From contig JAGAIH010000494.1 in NCBI GenBank assembly GCA_017626655.1, forward strand, positions 1 through 12,080: a DNA stretch of 12,080 bases, read 5' to 3'. Position 1 is the first letter of the stretch; each line of letters opens with the position of its first letter. Below, in pieces: positions 7,120-12,080 of the stretch. A model generated the notes under the pieces. It did not search any database. It worked only from the letters and a program-made list of their open reading frames with translations, and was not told the origin of the DNA. This DNA comes from Clostridia bacterium (GTDB lineage: Bacteria > Bacillota_A > Clostridia > Oscillospirales > CAG-272). The position numbers and the translations under genes were made by a program.

Positions 7120-8440
7120 GACCACCCACACCCCCCTCAACCCTGCCGCCACCCTCCGCCACACCCGGGACACCCGCTTCAAGACCGCCCGGCTGAGCCT
7201 GGTCTGGGTCTTTCCCGCCGACGCCGAGGCCTCGCCCTTGACCACGCTCCTGTTCGGCATCTACCGTCGGGGGAGCGAGCATTACCCCCGCCTGGCCCTC
7301 CTCAACCGCCGATTGGACGAGCTGTACGGCACTACCCTCACCATCCGCAACTACCTCTACGGAGACAGCCACGTGGTGGTCTACACCGCCGAGATGCCCG
7401 AGCGGGATTTCCTGCCCCCCGCCGACGCCCACATGGACATTCCGGGCGGGGTCTTGGAGCTACTGGCGGATATGGTCCTGCGCCCTCTGCGGGAGACAAA
7501 CGGCAATCTCCGCGCCGACGCCGTGGAGAAGGAGAAGCAGTCCCTGTGCGACAGCCTCCGCTCCCTCCGCAACGACACCCGCGCCTACGCGGGCAACCGC
7601 CTCCGCGAGATCATGTGCGGTGGCGAACCCTACGGCATCTCCATCGGAGGCACCGTGGAGCAGGTGACCGCCATCACCCCCGCGCAGGTGACGGCCCACC
7701 ATAAGAGCCTGCTCTCCCGCGCCCGCCTGGAGGTGTTCTACACCGGACGGGCTACCGAGGACGAGGTGAAAGCGGCATGGGATGCCGCCTTTGGCGGGTG
7801 GGAGCCCGCGCCCCTGTGCCTGTCCGACACGCCTCCCCATCAGCCCCCCGAGACCCCCCGCGCCCACATCGAGGACATGGAGGTCTCCCAGGGCAAGCTC
7901 TGCATAGGCTGGTCCTGCGGGGAGAATTTCACCACTCTGCGGGAGGATCCCGACACCCTGGCCGCCTACGCGGTCTGCAACGAGCTGTTCGGGGTCATGC
8001 AAAGCTCTCTGCTCTTCCGCCGCGTGCGGGAGGAGCTGGGGCTGTGCTACTTCTGCGATTCCGCCCTGGATATGACCAAGGGCATCCTGTGGGTGTCCTG
8101 CGGCATCCGTCCCGACAAGCGGGAGGAGGCCGAGGCCGCCATCCGCGCCGAGCTGACCGCCATCCAAAAGGGGGAAATCACCCCCGCCGACGTGGAGCTG
8201 GCCAAACTCTCCTTGCAGAACGCCTACCGCCAGATGGGGGACAGCCAGTCCTCCCTGGAGGTCTTCGCCCTGAACCGTCTGCTCAACGGCACGGGAGACA
8301 CCCCCGAGGCCGAGCTTTCCCGCATCATGGCGGTGACCCCCGCCGATGTGGCGCGGGTAGCCACCAGCTTTCAGCCCGACACGGTATTCTTCCTCAACGG
8401 CACCGCCGGCGGGGAAGGGGAGGAGGACTGCGATGACTGA
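7112..8440 (+). CDS. yfmF: M16 family peptidase-like protein YfmF (non-catalytic partner)
   Basis: A 442-residue pitrilysin/M16-fold protein lacking the zinc motif HxxEH: at the expected place it has LLNRRLDELYG (63-73). The second M16 domain keeps LLFRRVREELGLCYF (300-314), the Arg/Tyr region conserved in partner subunits. Such proteins occur in pairs with an active HxxEH protein, as downstream here, and are thought to form a heterodimer. In Bacillus the orthologous pair (YmfF/YmfH) adjoins the reductase gene ymfI for the 5-aminopentanone modification of elongation factor P, hence the database name; no such gene lies in this window, so that role is not shown here. The start at 7112 lies in ATGAGTAA, overlapping the mazG stop, with no good Shine-Dalgarno; translation by re-initiation is likely. 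An in-frame ATG at 7082 also lacks a ribosome site. Confidence 0.9.
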   Translation: MSKTTHTPLNPAATLRHTRDTRFKTARLSLVWVFPADAEASPLTTLLFGIYRRGSEHYPRLALLNRRLDELYGTTLTIRNYLYGDSHVVVYTAEMPERDFLPPADAHMDIPGGVLELLADMVLRPLRETNGNLRADAVEKEKQSLCDSLRSLRNDTRAYAGNRLREIMCGGEPYGISIGGTVEQVTAITPAQVTAHHKSLLSRARLEVFYTGRATEDEVKAAWDAAFGGWEPAPLCLSDTPPHQPPETPRAHIEDMEVSQGKLCIGWSCGENFTTLREDPDTLAAYAVCNELFGVMQSSLLFRRVREELGLCYFCDSALDMTKGILWVSCGIRPDKREEAEAAIRAELTAIQKGEITPADVELAKLSLQNAYRQMGDSQSSLEVFALNRLLNGTGDTPEAELSRIMAVTPADVARVATSFQPDTVFFLNGTAGGEGEEDCDD

Positions 8441-9764
8441 TCCCATCCTGCATACCTGTGAGCGCCTGGAGGAGGGCTATAGCGAGACTCGGCTCCCCTG
8501 TGGGCTGCGGGTTCTGGTCTGCCCCAAGGATCGGGCCACCTACCACGCCGCCGTGACCGTGGGCTACGGCTCCCTGGACCGCTTCGCGGGGGAGAAAGCT
8601 CTCCCCATGGGCACCGCCCATTTCCTGGAGCATAAGATGTTCGAGCGGGACCCCGACCGCTTTGGCGGCAGCGACAGCTACGACGACGATTTCGCCGCCT
8701 GCGGCGCCGAGTCCAACGCCTACACCTCCCACGACCGCACCGTCTACTACTTCTCCTGCACCGACCGTTTTCCCGACGCCCTGGCGGCTCTTTTGTCCAT
8801 GGTGTCCGAGCTGTACGTCACCTCCGAGTCGGTGGCGAAGGAGCGGGATATCATCGCCGAGGAGATCCGCATGAACGCCGACGACCCCTGGGAGACCTGC
8901 TGCTCCGCCGCCCGCACGGCCCTGTTCGGGAAGCACCCCGTCCAGGAGGAGATCTGCGGCAGTGAGACCTCCCTCCGCCGTATCACCCCCGCCGTCCTGC
9001 GGGAGGCCTTCGACACCTTCTACCGCCCCGACAACATGATCCTGACGGTCTGCGGACGGGTGGACCCCGATGAGGTCTGTGCCTTCGTCCAAGAGGTTAT
9101 GGAGCGCTTCACTCCCAAGGAGGGGAAGGATCTGTCCGCTCCCTCCCCCCGCATCAAGGTCAAGCCCGACGTCTTTACGGCCCGCGCTACCACCCACCGC
9201 CCCGTGTCCAAGCCTCTCTTCTGCATCGGGATCAAGTGTCCCGACCTACCCGTGGGCAGGGAAGCGCTGTGGCGCAGGGATCTGACGGTGTCGGTGCTGT
9301 GCGAGACTCTGTTCTCCCACGCGGGAGACTTTTACAGCGACCTCTTTGAGCGGGGCCTGGTCAGCCCCGGTATGTCCTACGGTTACCTGGTGGGAGATTC
9401 CCCCCGCCTGCCCGCCAAGCTGGCTTACGGTTACTTTGACCTGTCGGGGGAGAGCGACTGCCCCGAGGCCGTGTTCGAGGAGCTTCGTTCCTTCGTGGAG
9501 CGTGTCCGTGAGCGCGGCATCCCCGAGGAGGATTTTTCACGCGCCAAGCGCATCCTCTACGCCGAGTTCGTGGCCAGCTTTGACACCACCGAGGATATCG
9601 CCTCCCTCCTGGGCAGCTACGCCGCCGACGGCCTCTGCGCCTACGACCTCCCCGACGCGCTGGCGAGCATCACCCTGCAAGACGCGTGGGAGCTGTTCGA
9701 TAAGACCTTCCGCGACAGTCAATATACCCTGTCGGTAGTCCTCCCCACGGAGGCGGCCGACTGA
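8433..9764 (+). CDS. yfmH: M16 family zinc metallopeptidase YfmH (catalytic partner)
   Basis: A 443-residue M16 peptidase with an intact inverted zinc motif: HFLEH at residues 63-67 (H63, E66, H67), followed about 76 residues later by the third ligand in RDIIAEEIRMN (E144, with E143 adjacent). TAHFLEHKMFE, SNAYTSHDRTVYYF and the C-terminal M16 domain are all in the expected order, and the length is normal. It should be cytoplasmic, as no signal peptide is visible. The substrate is unknown; the family name links it to elongation factor P modification, which is context from Bacillus, not something seen here. Its ATG lies in ATGACTGA, overlapping the yfmF stop by 8 nt, with a strong purine-rich ribosome site (GGGGAGGAGG, 8417-8426). 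Tight coupling fits a 1:1 complex with the inactive partner. Confidence 0.93.
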   Translation: MTDPILHTCERLEEGYSETRLPCGLRVLVCPKDRATYHAAVTVGYGSLDRFAGEKALPMGTAHFLEHKMFERDPDRFGGSDSYDDDFAACGAESNAYTSHDRTVYYFSCTDRFPDALAALLSMVSELYVTSESVAKERDIIAEEIRMNADDPWETCCSAARTALFGKHPVQEEICGSETSLRRITPAVLREAFDTFYRPDNMILTVCGRVDPDEVCAFVQEVMERFTPKEGKDLSAPSPRIKVKPDVFTARATTHRPVSKPLFCIGIKCPDLPVGREALWRRDLTVSVLCETLFSHAGDFYSDLFERGLVSPGMSYGYLVGDSPRLPAKLAYGYFDLSGESDCPEAVFEELRSFVERVRERGIPEEDFSRAKRILYAEFVASFDTTEDIASLLGSYAADGLCAYDLPDALASITLQDAWELFDKTFRDSQYTLSVVLPTEAAD

Positions 9765-9779
9765 TCCCTGTGGGATCGG
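9761..9779 (+). other. Hairpin at the yfmH-lgt junction
   Basis: GATCCC, loop TGT, GGGATC is a perfect 6-bp stem (9763-9777), extendable by a T-G wobble and a C-G pair to 9761-9779. It overlaps the yfmH stop codon and ends at the lgt ribosome site. No T-run follows, so it is not a typical terminator; an RNA-processing or stability role is possible. Confidence 0.4.
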
Positions 9780-9792
9780 AAAGGAAAAATCT

Positions 9793-10881
9793 ATGAGTAC
9801 CACAGTATCCTTCCCCGGCCTGGGCATCGGCGAATTCTCGGTGGACCGCGTGGCCTTCGAGATCTTCGGCAAGCCCATCTACTGGTACGGCGTCATCATC
9901 ATGCTGGGCATCGTGGCCGCCTTCGCCCACGCCCTGATCCGCTCCAAGCGGGAGGGCTTCACCACCGACGACGTGCTGGATATGGGCATTTTCACCGTTC
10001 TGTTTGGCGTCCTCGGCGCCCGTCTTTACTACGTGGTGACCACCCTGGATACCCACGAATACAAGGATTTCATTGACGTCATCGCCGTCTGGGAGGGTGG
10101 TCTTGCCATCTACGGCGGCATCATCGCGGGCTGTACCGCTCTGGTGCTGACGGCGGTATACAAGAAGATCAACCCCCTGAAGGTCATGGACGCCGTAGCC
10201 CCCGGCGTCATGCTGGCCCAGGCCATCGGCCGTTGGGGCAACTTCATGAACGGAGAGGCCTTCGGCTACGAGGTGGCCGAGGGGAGCCCTCTCTACCCCT
10301 TCCGCATGGGTCTGATCTCGGACTACACCCACACGGGCAGTACCATGCACTACTACCATCCCACCTTCCTCTACGAGTCCCTGTGGAACATCGCGGGCTT
10401 CGTGTTTATCTGCCTCATCTACCGCAAGAAGAAGTTCAACGGTCAGATGGCCCTCACCTACTTCGCCTGGTACGGTTTTGGCCGATTCTTCATTGAGGGT
10501 CTGCGTACCGACAGCCTGTACGTGGGTCCCTTCCGCATCTCCCAGGTGGTGGGTCTTGTTTGCTTCGTGGCGGGCGTGACCCTCATGGTAGTCGGATCGG
10601 TCCTGACCCGAAACGGTAAGCTTGACAAGTGGCTGACCGTCCGCTGGGCGGAGGCCGTTCCCGCCGAGGGGGAGCCTGTTCCCGCCGAGGGGGAGCCTGT
10701 TCCCGCCGAGGGGGAGGCTGTGACCGAGGAGGCCTCCGAGGATGAGGATACCGTTTCTGCCGAGACCGAGACCGACGGCGATCTCTCCGCCGATCCCGTA
10801 GGGGAGGAGTCTCCCCTTCCTCCCGACGACGGAGAGGATACCGTCGCGAAGAATACCGACACACATGAAAAAGGAGAATAA
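9793..10881 (+). CDS. lgt: Prolipoprotein diacylglyceryl transferase with acidic C-terminal tail
   Basis: An integral membrane enzyme that moves diacylglycerol from phosphatidylglycerol to the lipobox cysteine of prolipoproteins, the first step of lipoprotein maturation. Seen: FGKPIYWYGVI at the start of the first helix, GGLAIYGGIIAG (102-113), the Lgt signature GRWGNFMNGEAFG (146-158) with R147, N150 and E155, HPTFLYES (189-196) and YGFGRFFIEGLR. The residue aligning with E. coli His103 appears to be Y107, a change I believe also occurs in other Firmicutes. The enzyme core ends near residue 288. The remaining 74 residues are an added tail with about 26 Asp/Glu and only two Lys, opening with three copies of VPAEGEP/A. 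Lgt proteins are usually 260-300 residues, so the tail is an extension. The ribosome site AAAGGAA (9780-9786) is clear. Confidence 0.96.
   Translation: MSTTVSFPGLGIGEFSVDRVAFEIFGKPIYWYGVIIMLGIVAAFAHALIRSKREGFTTDDVLDMGIFTVLFGVLGARLYYVVTTLDTHEYKDFIDVIAVWEGGLAIYGGIIAGCTALVLTAVYKKINPLKVMDAVAPGVMLAQAIGRWGNFMNGEAFGYEVAEGSPLYPFRMGLISDYTHTGSTMHYYHPTFLYESLWNIAGFVFICLIYRKKKFNGQMALTYFAWYGFGRFFIEGLRTDSLYVGPFRISQVVGLVCFVAGVTLMVVGSVLTRNGKLDKWLTVRWAEAVPAEGEPVPAEGEPVPAEGEAVTEEASEDEDTVSAETETDGDLSADPVGEESPLPPDDGEDTVAKNTDTHEKGE
10657..10719 (+). repeat. Three-copy 21-bp tandem repeat inside lgt
   Basis: Three head-to-tail 21-bp units occupy 10657-10677, 10678-10698 and 10699-10719. The first two are identical and the third differs by one base near its end (GCT for CCT). 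Being a multiple of three, the repeat keeps frame and encodes VPAEGEP, VPAEGEP, VPAEGEA (residues 289-309 of Lgt). Near-identity at DNA level suggests recent duplication by slippage, and copy number may vary between strains. Confidence 0.95.
10871..10876 (+). promoter_or_regulatory. folD ribosome binding site within the end of lgt
   Basis: AAGGAG lies within the last codons of lgt (stop at 10879-10881), 9 nt before the folD ATG at 10886. It decides the folD start against the in-frame ATG at 10865, which precedes this site. Confidence 0.8.
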
Positions 10882-10885
10882 GATC

Positions 10886-11740
10886 ATGGCCAATATCATT
10901 GACGGAAAAGCCATCTCCGCCGCCGTCCGCGGGGAGATCAAGGAGAATACCCGAAAGTTCATTGCCGAGACCGGTATCACCCCCGGTCTGGCGGTCATCA
11001 TCGTAGGCACCGACCCCGCCTCCCAGGTCTACGTCCGCAACAAGCGTCGCGCCTGTGAGGAGGTGGGCTTCTACTCCGAGGCCTACGAGCTGCCCGAAGC
11101 CTCCACTCAAGCCGAGCTGGAGGCCCTGGTGGACAAGCTCAACGCCGACCCCGCCATCCACGGCATCCTCTGCCAGCTGCCCCTTCCCAAGCATCTGAAC
11201 GAGGAGTCCATTCTGCTCCGTATCGACCCCAAAAAGGACGTGGACGCGTTCCATCCTTACAATGTCGGTAGGATCATGATCGGAAATCAGAAGTTCCTCC
11301 CCTGCACCCCCGCAGGCGTTATGGAGCTGATTCGCCGCTCGGGCATCGACTGCACCGGTCGAGAGTGCGTGGTGGTGGGCCGCTCCAACATCGTGGGCAA
11401 GCCCATGGCCATGCTCCTGCTCCAAGCCAACGGCACTGTGACGGTCTGCCACAGCCGTACCAAGGATCTCTCCGAGGTGACCCGCCGCGCCGATATTCTG
11501 GTGGTGGCCATCGGCAAGGCCGACTTTGTCACGGGGGATATGGTCAAGGAGGGTGCCGTGGTCATCGCCGTGGGCATGAACCGCCGCGCGGACGGCAAGC
11601 TCACGGGTGACGTGGACTTCGCCACCGTGGCGCCCAAGGCCTCCTACATCACCCCCGTTCCCGGCGGTGTGGGCCCCATGACCATCACCATGCTCATGCA
11701 GAATACCCTGACCGCCGCCACCGAGGCGGCCTCCAAGTGA
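10886..11740 (+). CDS. folD: Bifunctional methylenetetrahydrofolate dehydrogenase/methenyltetrahydrofolate cyclohydrolase
   Basis: A 284-residue FolD of standard length, interconverting 5,10-methylene-, 5,10-methenyl- and 10-formyl-tetrahydrofolate in the cytoplasm with NADP. Landmarks: the catalytic lysine in YVRNK (Y49, K53), QLPLP (97-101), KDVDAFHPYN with D120 near the folate site, PCTPAG (139-144), the dinucleotide-binding GRSNIVGKP (165-173), and the family signature PGGVGPMT (259-266). The start at 10886 gives the usual MANIIDGK N-terminus and has AAGGAG (10871-10876) 9 nt upstream. The longer in-frame ATG at 10865 would put this ribosome site inside the gene, so it is rejected. The ribosome site lies within the last codons of lgt, four bases separating the two genes, which suggests coupled translation. 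It supplies formyl and methyl donors for purine, thymidylate and initiator-tRNA pathways. Confidence 0.98.
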   Translation: MANIIDGKAISAAVRGEIKENTRKFIAETGITPGLAVIIVGTDPASQVYVRNKRRACEEVGFYSEAYELPEASTQAELEALVDKLNADPAIHGILCQLPLPKHLNEESILLRIDPKKDVDAFHPYNVGRIMIGNQKFLPCTPAGVMELIRRSGIDCTGRECVVVGRSNIVGKPMAMLLLQANGTVTVCHSRTKDLSEVTRRADILVVAIGKADFVTGDMVKEGAVVIAVGMNRRADGKLTGDVDFATVAPKASYITPVPGGVGPMTITMLMQNTLTAATEAASK

Positions 11741-11748
11741 GGATCCTC
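11739..11748 (+). other. 10-bp palindrome over the ribosome site of the 90-residue gene
   Basis: GAGGATCCTC is a perfect palindrome that overlaps the folD stop codon and contains the GAGGA ribosome site of the gene starting at 11750. As a hairpin it gives only a 3-bp stem with a GATC loop, so its effect is doubtful. Confidence 0.25.
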
Positions 11749-11749
11749 C

Positions 11750-12022
11750 ATGGCGAAGACCATCACATGGCGCATCCCTGCCGAGGAGCCTACGCATACC
11801 GTTACCTATTCGCTGAACAAATTCACGGGGAAAATGACCGTGACCCTGGACGGGGACGAGTTTATCCTGTCCGCGGGTTTTCTGTCCCTAAAGGCCGCCC
11901 GCCGAGAGCCTTTCCGCATCGTGGATGGGGAGGGAGAGGCCGAGCAGGCCATCCTTGTGGTGGATCAGAAGGGACGGGCGACGCTTTTGTTCCGGGCGAA
12001 AGAGGTTGCGCCGGAGCAATAA
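11750..12022 (+). CDS. Small hypothetical protein, beta-rich, 90 residues
   Basis: I do not recognise this gene with confidence. It encodes 90 residues with no signal peptide, membrane helix or cysteine. Alternating hydrophobic/polar stretches (HTVTYSL, KMTVTLDGDEF, AILVVDQKGRATLLF) suggest a compact all-beta fold. The beginning, TITWRIP followed by HTV, TGKMTV and a DG turn, faintly recalls the FAIM-type beta-sandwich pattern (W-P, H, tGk, vDG), but this is an impression only. GAGGA (11739-11743), overlapping the folD stop, lies 6 nt before the ATG, so translation is likely coupled to folD. This frame is preferred over a competing 101-residue frame (11737-12042), whose product is a Gly/Arg/His/Pro-rich shadow. 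Codons towards the 3' end (GCG, CCG, CTT, GTT) are less C-biased than in folD. Confidence 0.75.
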   Translation: MAKTITWRIPAEEPTHTVTYSLNKFTGKMTVTLDGDEFILSAGFLSLKAARREPFRIVDGEGEAEQAILVVDQKGRATLLFRAKEVAPEQ

Positions 12023-12036
12023 ATTGGGGTTTATTG
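12017..12036 (+). other. AT-rich inverted repeat over the final stop codon
   Basis: CAATAAA, loop TTGGGG, TTTATTG: a perfect 7-bp inverted repeat spanning the stop codon of the 90-residue gene. The stem is almost all A-T and no T-run follows, so it is not a standard rho-independent terminator. Nothing else is supported in 12023-12080. Confidence 0.35.
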
Positions 12037-12080
12037 GTCTGACGGAACAAAATGCCCCGCTTCTCGCGATGACTCCCCCA

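Noticed and set aside
8403..8412. CCGCCGGCGG palindrome near the end of yfmF
   Set aside because: Encoded within ordinary codons in GC-rich DNA and not linked to any functional site; expected by chance.
10865..10885. Upstream ATG extending folD by seven residues
   Set aside because: The ribosome site AAGGAG lies downstream of this ATG, and the family N-terminus begins at the ATG at 10886.
11737..12042. 101-codon frame overlapping the 90-residue gene
   Set aside because: Its product is rich in Gly, Arg, His and Pro without structural pattern. The 90-residue frame has a better-placed ribosome site and a believable hydrophobic pattern.
1..12080. A novel defence, mobile or biosynthetic system
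   Set aside because: Every sizeable gene except the 90-residue one matches a well-known housekeeping family in a conserved clostridial-style order. No transposase, integrase, CRISPR repeats, toxin-antitoxin pair, tRNA or reverse transcriptase motif was seen on either strand.

Overview
The window is a GC-rich, C-ending-codon chromosomal segment carrying ten protein genes, all on the + strand, with almost no intergenic space. The gene content and order point to a Gram-positive anaerobe of the class Clostridia, most likely an Oscillospirales/Ruminococcaceae-type gut bacterium. The cues are a Rel-dtd-hemZ order, HemZ rather than an aerobic heme enzyme, a SpoVB/MurJ-type flippase directly before mazG (as yabM-yabN in Bacillus), and a paired YfmF/YfmH set of M16 peptidases followed by lgt. 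This placement is inference; there is no rRNA or other marker in the window.

Layout. Positions 3-1478 hold the 3' two thirds of a Rel (p)ppGpp synthetase/hydrolase whose start lies upstream of the window. Next come dtd (1506-1970), hemZ (2116-3624, my preferred start), a uridine-kinase-like P-loop kinase (3669-4637), a SpoVB/MurJ-like lipid flippase (4689-6314), mazG (6286-7119), the M16 pair yfmF (7112-8440) and yfmH (8433-9764), lgt (9793-10881), folD (10886-11740), and a 90-residue protein of unknown function (11750-12022). Positions 12023-12080 hold no gene that I can support.

How the genes work together. Most are housekeeping or quality-control functions: the stringent response (Rel), removal of D-aminoacyl-tRNA (Dtd), tetrapyrrole metabolism or a related radical-SAM reaction (HemZ), nucleotide salvage (kinase), sanitation of the NTP pool (MazG), lipid-linked precursor export (flippase), lipoprotein maturation (Lgt) and one-carbon folate metabolism (FolD). 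The junctions suggest one or a few polycistronic units with translational coupling: 8-nt start/stop overlaps at mazG-yfmF and yfmF-yfmH, a 29-nt overlap at flippase-mazG, and a 4-nt gap at lgt-folD. I see no convincing promoter or rho-independent terminator.

Unusual points are modest. There is a 21-bp, three-copy in-frame tandem repeat starting an approximately 74-residue acidic tail on Lgt. The hemZ start is ambiguous, with a possible 145-nt leader. Several small inverted repeats at gene junctions overlap ribosome binding sites or stop codons. I found no mobile element, CRISPR array, RNA gene, defence locus or evident new system.
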